Program-made: the position numbers and the translations under genes
DNA from: Stratiolaelaps scimitus
Lineage: Eukaryota; Arthropoda; Arachnida; Mesostigmata; Laelapidae
Direction: 5' to 3'
Assembly: GCA_019614645.1 (NCBI GenBank)
Contig: JABWDB010000016.1
Coordinates: 6,343,501-6,407,500 of the forward strand
DNA length: 64,000 bases
Shown: one piece after another, positions 9,799 to 23,199 of the stretch
Numbering within the stretch: the stretch's first letter is position 1
Layout of the letters: every line of letters begins with the position of its first letter
The notes under the pieces: model-generated
The model's input: the letters and a program-made list of their open reading frames with translations, nothing else
The model's database searches: none
Told to the model about the DNA's origin: nothing

Positions 9799-10063
9799 AG
9801 CAGGAATTGCTGCGGGAACAGCTGCAGCCAGACCTTTGTCAGGACATACGCGCCTGCCGCCAGGCGCTTGCGCCGCTGTCGAGGTCAAACAAACGAATGA
9901 CCTGACTCGACCCGAGCGGTCCCCGACAAAAGAGAAGAATCTCCAAACAAACACAGTGGCAGCAGCAGCAGAAACAGTCACGAGAAAGGCCTCCAGAGCG
10001 AGTCTCACAATCAAATACGCAGACAGACTTCAAATAGCCCGCCTCCATCGCGCCCCGATTTGA
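9799..10063 (+). CDS. candidate exon, Lys/Thr/Ala-rich
   Basis: An 87-codon frame with no ATG. It runs through a CAG-type run read as AAAA and ends at TGA 10061. From about 9870 on codons are mostly purine-first (Glu, Lys, Thr, Asn, Ala). The same island holds long frames in other registers and on the minus strand, so evidence is weak. No family recognised. Confidence 0.18.
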
Positions 10064-10079
10064 GTGGCGGCCCTTTGAG

Positions 10080-13000
10080 TGAATTCCGAAATAATTGAGA
10101 TCCTGTACTCAGGAAAATGGGGTGAACTGAACAGAGTTGGTTTCAGCTCGCATAACACACCCGTTACTGGATAGTGTTGTGTCTGCCTGGAGATATATCT
10201 GAAATAACATATGTTGTAAATTGAATTAAATTAGCGTACATATGGTGGTCGATGTGCTGGTGATAGTATCTGGCGTGTCAATAGGCTGTGACGGTAGCAT
10301 TATGCTGTCTCGTTGCGTACTTTATTGCTTTGCCGGCTAACGTGCTTTGGAACGGCTCTGGAAGCGCGTGTTAATCCTTTAATTAGATCTGAGTTAAAAT
10401 GAAACAAAAACAAACAACAATAAGCAATTAGTTTTCAAGCACAACAGTACAAACATTCTGGACTCCTAGTTGACATGGACGCGGTGACTACAATAGCATT
10501 CGTATGGATACAAAGCAACACTCTGATGAGTTAGTTGTTCAAACGGCTCACGTCGCCTCCAGCTTTGTATCATTCCTCAGTCAAGTCTAGCGCAGAAGTA
10601 GACTCGCGGCGGCCAATTCTGCCACGTCTACGACAATGGTGAGGCCGATGACGATGATGCCGAGGGGTATCAACAAGGCACGTGAAGCTGGCTTCCGCAA
10701 ACTGTGACCTGACTACACGTTCATCTGTTACCGCCGCCTCGCATTGCGTGACGCAAGCTCCTAACCGCGAAGGGTTCAGAGGCGAACTCTATGCCCAAAG
10801 AGATGGCACGTTATCAGCGGACAGCTGGTAGCAGCTGCCGCCCAGATCCTATTCGTTCGTACGCTACATAGGAGAGGACGTGCCCACATCGTTAGTCCTA
10901 TGTCTAGGCCTTAAACTCGTTGGGCATTGTGTACGATTTTATTGGGGACCGCGCTGCTGGAAACTGTTGAATGAGTTTAGTTAAACTGCAATTTGCTTGC
11001 CGGTCCCACCAGATGCACTAGCCTAGCCTAATCGAAAATACTGCTGAAAGGGGCCCCAACAGCCAATGTGGCATTATAGCTTCCGGTTGTAGGTATATTT
11101 TGATTTGTCTTCAGAGACTGACATAGTGCCGCGACGACGGAGCACAGTGAATCAGCCTATGTGGGAGGCTATCTATTAACCTGATCGCAGCTCTGCCCTC
11201 GGGTCTCTTGTGTCGAAGCTTGCGGAATGTGGTCTAAAATTGATCGGCACAAGACGAAATATGTCATGTACAATCGTAAAAATATGACACCACACAGTTA
11301 GTTACTAATGTACGAGGTTTTCCGATAGAGCAAGTTCGATGTACGATCGTAATTCGACCTCTGGAAGGCAACAATCCTATATCGAGTTCGAAACATTTCT
11401 AGATCGAGTTTCGAAGCGACAATTCTATACCGTGTTTCTACAATAGCAAAAAAACCCCTAAGACCATCGTAACGGAAAGAGCGCCATTACGCCAACGAGA
11501 GACACACCGCTTGGGAAATGTGAACGAGAAACGGTGGAGAAGACAGACTCATCTATTTTTCGCGACATTGTTCCGCAATATTCCCATAGCCGTAGCTGAT
11601 ATTCACTTTACTATTCATGAATGCTTATCTACTGTAAACGGTGGGATTGTTTCCCGCGGATAACATTCTTTTAAGATATCCGCTACAAAGTCAGGGTGAA
11701 ACGATGTTCAGGACAAGTGAAGGCAGATGGGTAAACCTTTGCACAACCTAGAAAAATCTTCAAGACGTCAATCCGACCAATTCATTTAACTACACATATT
11801 CCAAGATTTCTCTAGGTAAGCCTACATGTCTAGATGTGACTGTATATAGGCTGAAACTCAATGCAAATCTTGTCGGAACGTTAATAATAGTAATATATTG
11901 TCAAGTATCTAATGATATAAAGTCTTCCACAGGCGTGTACACGACACGAAACAGATGTTGAGCACGGCGTCGTCGTATTCAGATTCGCGTTTTACCCACA
12001 GCTTCAATATACGCCAACCAAGATAAATGATAGCTAATGAAAGGTTGAGGCGTTTTGTTTAGAAAAAAAATCAAATACATGAAATGGGATCGCCCTCCAA
12101 TTCGGGACTAACCCAAAGTCTCGTCTCTTCCGCGGAGGGCCGTTTAAACATATATAATATATATGTATTGTATAATACACATATAATATAATAAAAACAC
12201 GCCCACTTATACATACATACGTGTTATGCGTTGCGAGCAGCAGCGGCAGCACCAACATCGTCATGTCACTCCGTCGTTTAGAGGGTTATTGCTGTTCATT
12301 TAGCCTATGTTCAAGCAACGTCGCAACCCGTAGTACTCGCAGTCGAATGTGTGCTGTGGTGGTGGGAGATAGACATGCTCTTTTGGTATCGACGCGAAGG
12401 GCTGGTCGCGTGATTAGCAAGACACTAATTCTTATCAGGTCCAAGCGTGACATCGAGTCGCCTGCTTTATTGATCAGGTGGTATGGTTTGCCAATGTATG
12501 CTTCCTCCTTATCAAATCAGTTTACAGTTCACCCTTAAGCCACAAAACCGATTTAGGGACTCAGAGACGTAGGGTGCTCAGGTAGCTAAGCTACATGAGA
12601 AACATTAAGTGCATCCGCATCGCCTTGATGTTATTATAGAACAATTGATCCGATTGAGTAGACTTGTGGCCGCAAACATAAAGCTGTCAAGCTCTCGGTA
12701 TGCACTATAGATGGTAGCTACAACGTCCGCCTGCTTACGAGCAACATTTAGCCTCCGCAATAATAGGGCTTCATTTGTTTGACTACGTAGGTTAGTTCAA
12801 TGGTAAAACGAGCCCGAATGTTGTCTAGTTAGAACGCATCGCTAGGCCACAAGTATGAAGAAGTTCGTGGGAGTACTTGAATTGTGTAGTTATGCTGCAT
12901 GGCCATTATTATTGCAAAGGATCGCTATTGTTGCTGATTGCTGTTGTTGTACAACAGTTCCTGTTCTCTTAACTTAATGCTTCGACAAGTGTCTTCTACT

Positions 13001-15170
13001 GTCTTGAGTACGAGACCCAGCTCCTGCTATGAATAATTATCCACTGTAGATATCCAGATCAATTCCCACTGGCGTCCTTGCCGAGAGCCTCAACCATAGA
13101 ACAACACTCCCGCATATACACCACTGCTACGGCGTCATCTCTAAGGATGCAGATGAGAGCTATATATACATTTCAACTGGCTGTATACCAAAGGGCCGGC
13201 GTTGTTTGTATTTCCATTAGCCTTAGCCGTTCTGCATGCAAACACCTCGTATTAGCGTACGCACTTGAATGTATGACAACTACAGCTGGATAGTTCATTC
13301 ATTGACGTTTCCTGCATCGGCTGCGTAATAGGCAGTTCGCGTAGGCGGCGAATGAAACAGTAGCAAGAGGGGCGCAGGCGGACGTCAGGAGCAGACAGAG
13401 AAATCTCGCGACAAAGATAGGCAATGTTTGCATTACTTGACAATGCAATAATACATGCATCACTGTCTGCGCGATGCCTTCTAATACGATGCATAGTGGT
13501 ATTGTAGTCGGAGAGCGTTGCCTCGAACTCACTCGATCGTGCATCGTCTTGTACGAGTGTACGTCATCTTCTGTACGGGTACGTTTCTTAAGGAATGAGT
13601 ACTAATGTATGAACCTTTCACAGTAGACGACGACATTAGCAAATAAATTGTCTCTTTGTAAATGGTGCCCCATATCTCTGACAGAAGGAATAACTACTTT
13701 CATGACATGGACATGTAACCAAGTTCGATCTCGCTTTATCGTCTAATATACCTCAAGCGAAATATGTGTCTAAGGAGGACTACGAGATACACATATTCTA
13801 TGAAAGTGCGCATGTCTTCAGACCTTTTAGCCAACCGGGTCAGGACACTCACCGACTGTTCAAATCGTCGTTGATCTGCTCATCGCCCAGGGCGGTGCAA
13901 TAGCATCTGCCCGTACTCTATTCACGCGTAGTATGTGATAAGTTGACTAACATAATCGATTCGCCAGTGGAAAATGGGATTAGAGAACCTCTTAATTCAT
14001 GAGACTAAACTTACGGGACGACTTCAAGTGAAGCTCGAATCTGCGAACCCAGGAGACACAGTTCTCCCCACCGTGAGATCGATCCACCCTATGCGGCATT
14101 ACAAACGATCCTCGCACCCGATCTCAAACAATGCATTCTTTTCGACGGTGTTCTAGCAAAGTTCTATTTGTCCAGCCCGCATGCGTCCCAATCGCGTCTA
14201 CGAGGTCTTTTCCTGACTGAGCTTCGATGAAGGCTAGTTTCGTTGGGACTATCCACCGATTCTTACAGAGTTTTTTTTTTTTGGCCACAGACGTGATTCC
14301 GCTTCGGGATTTATTGTGACAAGCCACAGAGCTAGTTGCCGAGGCTTGCCGACACGATGAGGCCGGCACACATTGTCTAGCTTCTCACACGTATTACCAC
14401 AACGGTTGTAGTCAGCAGGATCCGCTTCGACATGCCGTGGTGACTGCGACATGTAGTGAATATTCAATGTGAGCTTCTCTTTCCTTATTGTCCCTTTGCC
14501 GACACAAAGATACGTCAGCTCCGCTGCGCGGAGGCAGCAGCAATCGCCGTTCGGCAGGCCGGCGCGGTGTCCGAGACAAATCAACTTATCGAGGCACAGA
14601 TTCATTAGGGTAACGTATGTGGCGACGAAGGACCAAGGACGGACGGTCCGCGAATGGGACGTACCCGCTGCGTTCGAGCGAACACCACCGCCCTGGCAAT
14701 GTATACACCGATGGCAGTGACGGTGACGGTGAGCGGCTCTTAGCAGTGTGTTCCAATTGCGACACTTAAGCCGTGTTATGGATAGGGGCTTGCGTCACTT
14801 AGCCTTGCAAAGGCTGCGGGCCAGCGACAGCCATTGGGCATCGGCGTCGCCGCCGGTGGTGGTCACTACACCGGCTGGCTCCTACGGTATTTCCCCGTCT
14901 CATTAATGTCAAGAGTCGACACTGCCAGGAGGAAGAATTTTCGTTAAACGGCGGACGGATCAGATCGGTGTCGACGCGGTGGTATACGCGGCAAGTGGCC
15001 GGTCTTCGCTCTTGAACTCGAAAGAGCCAATTGTGTTAGCATAGTCGTAAAGCTTTGTGTAACACACACACGCACAGCTTAGTTTTTTATGCCAGGTGAG
15101 AGATATGCGAGGAACACATGGCATCTACAGGTCACCTCTTGTAAACGGTGATAAAGCTTAGGTTTGCCTC
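10080..15170. other. long stretch without supportable genes
   Basis: Nothing recognisable. A 38-codon coding-like frame (10591-10707) follows TCAAGTCTAG, but its apparent acceptor is just the preceding stop codon. A donor-like AG|GTAAGC is at about 11815. A tRNA D-arm-like TAGTTCAATGGTAAAAC at about 12792 lacks a matching T-arm. GC-richer patches at 14.4-15.0 kb hold only short overlapping frames. Confidence 0.35.
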
Positions 15171-15179
15171 ATCGATTTT

Positions 15180-15216
15180 CAATTACATCGATTTTAACGA
15201 CGTATAGATGTAATTG
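15180..15216. repeat. 10-bp perfect inverted repeat
   Basis: CAATTACATC and its exact complement GATGTAATTG are separated by 17 bp. ATCGATTTT also occurs twice as a direct repeat here. No gene adjoins it. Confidence 0.7.
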
Positions 15217-15813
15217 CAATGTATACGTGGGCCGTAATTAAGCAATCGCAATCAACGAATCGACTATTATCAAGCCCATTTCAAGCAAACTGTATCCACT
15301 GTTACCTGAATCTCGGTGCAGTTTACACCAAAAATACGTTATCTGCGTGCTCGCGGCCTTGAATACGTTTTTTTTTGTTATCTCTCAAGAACACCAACTG
15401 ACTGAATTTCTAGTCCTCTCCTTCGGGTCCAAAGTGCGGGATATCTTAGCGATTCTCGTACAATTGCCACAATTCAACGACTGAGAAGATTTGCAGCGAA
15501 TTGCGTCGCGTGCTAAATAACACTATATCTGCTTTAGGCCAGCGCTCTGCCGGCTGGCCCTAAGTAGGTAGGCATGCGCTCGTGGATGCTCGCGACCATG
15601 TCCGGTAGTTTGCGGCAGCCAGCTAGCACCGATCAAGGTTACGCGAAAGAGCGCTTGCAGTGGTCACACGGTGGGACGACGGATTGACGAGCCCGTGCCG
15701 CGGGTCGAGGCCCGCGATAAGTCCCTACACTTCCTTGAGAATAAAGGACGCACAGCAACTGACCAAAAATCTAACTTGGGACCTGTGCTAGACCAAGTCC
15801 AATATAAATAGAT

Positions 15814-16848
15814 ATGTCCCACGGCCGGATCGTGACTAGCAAGGATGTGGTGGTGGCACGCTACCATACTCGAGCGCCTTCGTCTCAGAGACAATTGGGC
15901 AGTAACCGGTCAGTATCAAGCGGACGATTCTTTTGCACGGCACAATGGCGTGATCGTCATTTGCATCTAGACGAATTTGCTGCGGGTGAACTAGTCAAAA
16001 CGGACGGCGCTTTCGGCTTTTGTGCCTGCCCATTTACGTTCCTGGCACGTCGCGAAACACGTGAGGTGCGATCAGCGATCTCGCACCAATACGCAGAGCT
16101 ATTTATAATACAACGCTATAGATATTCTGTTGGGCTTCTTCTAGCGGGATGCTACTCTTTCAGCTGTTGCACGCAATGAACTAACGTGAATGCGACTTGT
16201 GTTCGGGACAATCGAGTCGTTGACTCTTCATATAGTAACACCATTAAGTGGAATCTAAGAACGACGATGAAACCTCGTCATTACGAGTGTGTCCGCGATT
16301 TACGAACAGATTCAGCAGAAACACTTATAAAAGAGAGGCCTCAAATGAAAATTCCCAACGTTGATTGAGCGAAATTTTGCTTCAAGTGCAGCAGGTCGGC
16401 CTTTATTTGCGCGAACGTCAGTTTGGCCGCGCCGCACAGTGCAACAAAAGGCTTCGCCATTTTCGGCTTTCATCAATCAACTGCTAACGATGCTTGTCGG
16501 CCTCACGGGAGAAAGCTCTTGCATCACTCTTAATGGCCGACGAATGACAAGGCGGATATGACTTCCGTATTTGGGCTACAACGATATGTCAACGATCAAA
16601 ACCAGCAGAGCCATTGTGAGGGACCACTCGCACGCATGGCGATGGATGCTTTTCTGCAGGCATCGGCAATCGATTGCGAGTTCTGGATATTCGAAATATG
16701 CCTGCTCAGAATTGAGTTCCTCGATACCGACGGCTTGAATAGTAAAGAAAATTGTAGAGGACACAGCAGTCCTTTTCACCGATGTTCGAGGACACTGCTT
16801 AATTATCGCACTGCCCCTGCACCTGTAGAATGTATGCTCATTATTTAG
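15814..16848 (+). other. run of four successive open frames
   Basis: Frames of 121, 60, 66 and 96 codons follow one another on the + strand (15814-16179, 16186-16368, 16361-16561, 16558-16848). The last two overlap by ATGA, as in bacterial operons. Several begin with ATG (15814 and 16558), but none carries a recognisable domain or ribosome-binding site. TATAAAAG occurs at 16326. This could be exon-bearing sequence with short introns, or a coincidence. Confidence 0.12.
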
Positions 16849-19800
16849 GTAGTCCTAGTTCTCGGTAGGCTTTCCCATCAGACGAACATTGTCATCGTGA
16901 TCGAAAGATTTTTCGTTTTCCCAAATCAGGCTTTTTCTCTTCAATGGTCTCAGTTCATCCTTTTTCTACGGACAGGAGGGTGCTGTGTAATGGGGTTTTC
17001 AGGCTCAAAATAATCGATTAGGATTACTGCTTCCTATATGGTCTAGAGGTATCGACACACTATCTGGACATAGGCCTTACTAGAAGAACCAACTCCTTTG
17101 CCAATAGACCAGTTCAGGGGTTACCATGATATTCTCGGGACTGTTTCGTGTACTTGAACGAACGGGTACCGATACCAAGAAACCCATGAGACAGCTCCAA
17201 TTCGTTTGAAGTGTTAAAAATCCACTACACCAAACTCACCTCAAAAACCTGAGCCTGATTCAGAAGTGGAACAGCTTTAAGGAAGAAGAAGCTTTAAGCT
17301 TTAACACAACACATTATTGAATAGATAATGTTTCTTCGTTGTCGTAAGGCTAACGAGAAAGCATATAAAATCTGTTTCACATTGTTTGAGCAAAGGAACA
17401 GAGTGCTTTAAAAATATGTACATACACACAATTTAAATTGGAGTCTAAACATACGCACAATAAATCATGAGTCAGTCTGCATTAACTCTACTTTGTACAC
17501 ATTCTCAATTTACGATAATTTCATAAAGAGTGACTATGGAAATATTGTTTGGTATTTAACATAATCATTCCACAATCGATGGTGAAGCTTGCACTCCATT
17601 TTTCATAGGGAACTGTTTGCATTTGGTTGAGCGCTTGCAGATACAGTCCAGTGCTCAAGAAACAACATTTCGCGAGGGCGAATCGATTGGCTGATCGATT
17701 GCCCTTATAATTTAATCCCTTGCTATTATCGCTCACTCTCACTCCGTACGTTCCTGTCGACGTTGGCTACAAATTTTCGTCAAGCCCAATTACTATGTTG
17801 TTTTTGAATTAAATCACACCACGAATGCAACCTCCCTTACCGATCTCAAAACAAGAGTAGAAATATGATCGTATTCCGCACCGTACGCCTCCTTGCCAAG
17901 TACGAATCGGGCATACAGCTCCTTGGACGACATAATTCTGTGTCTTGGCGCTAAAACCGCAAGTATTTATATCGACGTGACCATCAAGGCAAGTGGTTCA
18001 TGCCACGGTTCGGGGCGAGTGGGCCGTTCTTTGCCGTTTCCTCTGTTTAAGTTTTTTCTTCATTTGACCCTATATTGGGTCATCTGGTCATCTCGGTACA
18101 ACTGGTCACAGATTCATTGCGGACATGATAGCTGGATATGAGAGATTTAAAATCTGACTGCCTTTGGCAGATTTAGTAGAACTAAATGTCAGGGATGCAA
18201 ACGAGGGTCTCGATTTTGATCTAAGTCAATCAATCAATAATCCGATAAAGTCGACTCATACGCGGCCTCCGTTCGGATTACCTGAACCACGCGCTCAGGC
18301 CTAGTGAATATTTAATGCTGAAACACATATGGTTAGGAATTATGTTCATATCTCAATCAGTACAACCTGCCGGTATTACAGCGTCGGGTCGCATCCGGCA
18401 AGGCCGCGGCATTGATATCCTCTGATGCCACGTAGCCTACATCAGCGCAAGATGCTATCAGCAAGGCACGTTGAGCTAATCATTAGCGAACCTCGACGCG
18501 TTCCTTGTCTTCTCGTGCGAACAATGTTTCCCATGATGGTCGTAGTTCCGTGATTTCCAGACTCTCCGGACGTAACAACAAACTAGAAAGCACAAAAAAA
18601 TAGGCCCGAATTTGTCGAGGCGGCTTGGGCGGTAGCTATTTTGATGGCACGCTGAATTGAGTCGCTGTAAATTTAAACCGTCCTGACGTACATGAGATCA
18701 TAATATCATCTTACCAATTTAGCTGTGCAAGTAATGAGGTTATCACGCCAAACGAGTTGGTGATGTAAACAATATAGACAGTAACAACCAACAAAAATGA
18801 ATCGTAGTTGTGCGAGTGCTAATCTGCGCTATCATGAGTTGTCGGACATGACCCGGCCAGCGGCCTTAAACTTCACAGCCAGACAGAGACAGATTGAAGG
18901 ACTGAGAATGTTCGCTTGTATATCTATATACGCCTCTGACACACTTGTCTACTTGTTCGCCTGTATGATTCTACAAGCAGCGCCCTAGTACAAAACGGGT
19001 CAGGAACAGGATGACTCATCGACACGTCAAGTGATATGTCACAACGTTCCCCCAAAATGTGTACGTTCTCCTCGACTGTATTCGAAATGATAAAAAGCGC
19101 AAGATCGGAGGATAAAATTAAGTGGATTCTTCATATCTCCGTCTCGTCGGAAAGGCCGCTCAAAGGGGGCGCCGAAGCGTATAATCAACCGCCTTTGTCT
19201 TTGTCCTCGCGAGCTCAATCAATCGAGATACCAGGACGCCCAGCGGCAGGTTCGACGTATTGAAGACTATCTGGCCATCTTCGCTGGTCGCAGGGAACAG
19301 AGCATTGGCGTCCCCACTAGCGAATTGAGCGATGTGACAAAGGCGCCATTCGACATTATCAGTGCCGATTGTTCCCGTGGCCTTCCGCTGAATGCTTTGT
19401 CCAAATCAAATTGAAAAATAGAAGTGACGTCCGGCGGAAATCACTTAATCTCATCGAGGCATTGTATTTCCTGTGTTTGATATATAAGATCACTTGATGT
19501 CTATTGACGTCTCAGTTCATTTTTTGCCTTGATGACGACGACAGACATGCGTTGCCGGTGATGTGAGCAGGCGGCGTTGTTGTTGTTGTTGAAATACTTG
19601 TAGCTAATTTGTATTTAGAATTCAATATCGATTTCAACCTTGAACGATCAACAGAACCACGCCAGGTAGAGGCGTTCGCTGATGATAACAATTCGATAGT
19701 AGGCCTAGGCAAATCTATTTATTAGTATAATTTTTAGACTATTTACTAGAATTTTATAATAAGCGATGAAGTGAATTAAACTCATTAGATATATGTGTTC

Positions 19801-20640
19801 GATAGATTACGTGTATGACAGGCTTGCTGCCTTACACAATTTGCCTTTTTTTTTGTCAATCTAAAGTCACAATTAAAACCATAAGAGGCTATTACGGGTC
19901 AAACCATAGGGTCAGACAGGGTTTGAATACACCACAGATATTCATACCTACTTCAGTTGCTTCGGTAGCTCCTATCATCTCATGACAGCGGTGTTGCCCC
20001 CTATCCCCTGAAGCCCTCCAGTCAACATATTATATCCGTCCTTGCATTTATCGAACGCGAGTAGTTGTGGATAGTCCTTCGCTCGAAATGCGAACCACGA
20101 CAATGAGAACTTCGAAATGGAAAGCCACCGTGGCCATCCATATGCCCGACGAACGAGGGCCTTTATCCCTATTATTGATTGTATCGATTGCTACCCGCAC
20201 TACCGGCCCCAGATCATGTCGTCTGAATTTACCTGGTGAAGGTGTAAATAAAAAATTGATTATTATCGATGTTGAGTAAGTGTCTTGTTGTCACATCACA
20301 ATGGTGTCGCATTCAACCGATGACAGTTAATATTTTTACGCTAATCAACAGTAAATAAATACATCTCGCGTCCGTAAGTGAATAGAGAAAATGTAATTCA
20401 ATTGTGGTAGTGGTGCATTACAGGGAATCGCAGCACTGGGTGAGGACACACCTCATTTGGCTTGGCGTTCCGTCGTAGCTCCTGTGAGCAACGCAGTTTT
20501 GGGTAGTCCTGCTTTGTCCTCTTTCAGCGCGCCTATGGGAACGTAACGTTTTGCATTAGTATAGCGCAATGGAGTTATATATATGCTAACCGCAAACGGA
20601 GGTCCATGGCAGTTAGGTGGGAGGTTCGCGGGAAACTCGA
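16849..20640. other. no supportable gene
   Basis: AT-richer, featureless. A 70-codon frame at 20067-20279 ends within GA|GTAAGTG, a good donor at about 20276, so it might be an exon of unknown protein, but it has no visible acceptor. A (TTG)n-like patch lies near 19573. Confidence 0.3.
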
Positions 20641-20653
20641 AACTGTTCGAGTT

Positions 20654-20674
20654 TATATATATATATATATATAT
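20654..20674. repeat. (TA)n microsatellite
   Basis: About ten TA units. Confidence 0.9.
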
Positions 20675-21969
20675 GGCCCCTTGTCGAGCATGTTGGCCTC
20701 GGCTGTATATTTGTACGCCACTAGACCCACGAGTCGATTACGGATGGTTTCAATGCTCTGAAATAGCACAGTGTAAGGAGGGGTATACATATGTATGTAC
20801 ATGGCCTGTGGCAACCACATCGGCATATGAATCCTTGACATCGATTTTATAACAAATATGCCTAATAATAAACCATAGTTGGATAGACACTTTGGTTTGT
20901 TAACGGAACTGCACACATAAGAATATTCAAGTCCCCCTAAAAATAATAGCAAAATGATTATTTCTCTATATGTATATAGAATATTCACAAATGATGAGGC
21001 ATGGCGGAAGAGTGGGTTCAGCACGCGGCTACTCTTTCCCAGCAATCAAAGCTAAGTGCCTAAAGAGTATTCACGATGCGTACGTGCACGATCGATGGCA
21101 AGGTTTTTATCCAAAACTCTCCGATCGTACTTGTTTGATGTCTACTTCCATGCGGGAAAAAAGCGACTCCCTTCCTTTCCTTCGGATCTAGTGCAGGCAG
21201 CCTATTTCGGAGCAGAAAATTGACAGATATTTGGAGACGAACGCTTCCCCGGCGTGTACGATGAACTTTTTAACTATATACACGTATATTATATAGCACA
21301 GTTACTGTTATAAACGCAGGTATTGGTAGGCAGGCCAGACAATTGGCAGTGTCTTGTAATATTATCTTATTATTCATATGTGCTATCTATACACCGACTT
21401 ATGTTGATCATTTATTTGCCTACTCCCTGCACTAACGCGTCCAAGTAAATCCTCCGACCACCATGTATTTTTATAAATTAATTAATTCATTCAAAGGGGA
21501 ACTTTCTGCTTCCGGGTTAGTTTCGTCCTCGCCTCGTACCCTTGTCACCCTCGCACCCAGTAGCATGGCGGTGCTTTACAAAGGCAGCATTGTAACTCTA
21601 CACTTGGCCGCCGATTAGCTCCATTGTACCGGAAGTTGTCCAGGTGTTTCGGTACAACCTCCGAGGCAGGATGTTGTGACGGATGCTTCTTACAGAAGCC
21701 TCCACCTTAATCTCTACACGGCGCGTCACTCGAATCTCACTCCTTCACTGCTATCTCTTGCCGTGGGAGTTCTGTCGTCCGCAAAGGGCAAGCACGCGCT
21801 AGCAATGGGATGTGACCACGACGAGCAAAAAAAGTGAGGATAAGCTCGCCGTAGTCTGCAAGTGAATGTAGGGTGCAAGTGTCCAAGTGTCATCTAGATA
21901 CTGTACTAGCAGCAAACCCCTCGAACACGATACTCCGCTGGTTCTATCATGGTGTACCATGCAACACGA

Positions 21970-21986
21970 TGTGTGTGTGTGTGTGT
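21970..21986. repeat. (GT)8 microsatellite
   Basis: Uninterrupted GT dinucleotides. Confidence 0.9.
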
Positions 21987-22435
21987 AAGCGCCTATCGAC
22001 TGAGACACCGCACAGCCTATTGGCTACTAGCAAACTGCGGCAAACTTATTGGCACGTTGGCTTATCGATACAGGATCCCCCTCGCGTCTTTGGAACGAAG
22101 CAAACCACGTCTACGCACAGCTCACTTCCTTCCGACTATAGGAAGCTACCGCATGCGTGGGGAGAATAACATACCCCCAACCGTCTAGAGCCGGCTGAGC
22201 ACTAGCGTCGCCGGCTACGGCAAAAATATCCCCACATCTAGGCTGCATAGACACCTAACCATGAGGGTTCGGCGATACGCAACGTATGATGACACAGCCT
22301 CCACTCAACAACAACAACAGCAGCACTAGCAGGGATGACGAACTGACATAATCACTTTTTCTTGACAACGACGAGCTCTCGGTAAAAAGCCGTCGTCTAT
22401 ACAACAACAAAAACACCAAACAGCAGAGCCAGCTC

Positions 22436-22816
22436 ATGGTTGATTCAACCGCCGATTTGTCATCTCGTCATCCCTGCAACTCACACTTCATTCGCAAGAC
22501 AGTTGATTCATATCGGCTCCAAATAGACCTCTGGCTATTTGTCTCGTATATTTCTTTCGTTAGCCAGTTGTTCGAGTTGTGCGGCATTTACCGTATTGGA
22601 TATGCGCTTCTCGCGCGCGATTTCAGGCTTAGCAAGCTGCTGGTGCTGGTGTCGCTGTTCCAGCCATCGTCGACATCCGTTGAGAGGCTGTCGGCGATCG
22701 TCGGCAGCCAGTTATCGCTCGTCTACCATCAGCCAATCGCCCGTTGTTGTGCAGTCACTCATCGTCGTAAGGAGCAACCAAGGAAACCTCCTCGTTCCTC
22801 AGAGGAGGCGAAATAG
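22436..22816 (+). CDS. 126-codon ATG frame, unrecognised
   Basis: ATG at 22436 opens 126 codons with a hydrophobic stretch (residues about 32-55) and a basic tail (HRRKEQPRKPPRSSEEAK before the stop). A 111-codon frame in another register overlaps it. The length is within chance range and no domain is visible. Listed because it has a true ATG and a plausible C-terminus. Confidence 0.15.
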   Translation: MVDSTADLSSRHPCNSHFIRKTVDSYRLQIDLWLFVSYISFVSQLFELCGIYRIGYALLARDFRLSKLLVLVSLFQPSSTSVERLSAIVGSQLSLVYHQPIARCCAVTHRRKEQPRKPPRSSEEAK

Positions 22817-23110
22817 ATGGTTCAGGAAAATTGCTAAAATTGGCTGCGGCGAGTACCTTCGGTCAACGATCTAGTCTCAGGGGAACTCAGGGTTTGTGAG
22901 CGTTCGTATCTCGTTGTGGGTCTACGCTGTCCGTTTGACTGTCTGTCGGTCTATGTGAAGAGCCCATCCTTGTGATGTGTACGTCCGACGCGCCGTCTGC
23001 AAAGGAGATGCTTTTACACTTTGTTGACAGCAACTGACTGAGGCTGGGACGCCGGCACTATTGATGAAAACAGCTACCAACTTGTGTGTACGATAGTTGA
23101 AGTGTGTGAG

Positions 23111-23131
23111 GGAGAGAGAGAGAGAGAGAGA
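23111..23131. repeat. (GA)10 microsatellite
   Basis: Uninterrupted GA units, 20 bp before a perfect hairpin. Confidence 0.9.
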
Positions 23132-23151
23132 CGCCGAATATAGATATACCT

Positions 23152-23185
23152 AGCTCTCTGGTCTCGCTGCTGAGACCAGAGAGCT
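23152..23185. repeat. perfect 14-bp hairpin
   Basis: AGCTCTCTGGTCTC, loop GCTGCT, then its exact complement. Pairing continues with one mismatch beyond the base. Too short for a typical animal microRNA precursor and not followed by a U-run, so its role is unknown. Confidence 0.75.
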
Positions 23186-23199
23186 TAGCTGTCTACGTA

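Noticed and set aside
10588..10707. Exon beginning right after TCAAGTCTAG
   Set aside because: Any frame that opens after a TAG stop appears to start at an AG acceptor. Without a donor or homology the signal is circular.
12785..12855. tRNA gene suggested by TAGTTCAATGGTAAAAC
   Set aside because: The D-arm word is good, but no T-arm with GGTTC-type loop and no acceptor stem follow at the right spacing.
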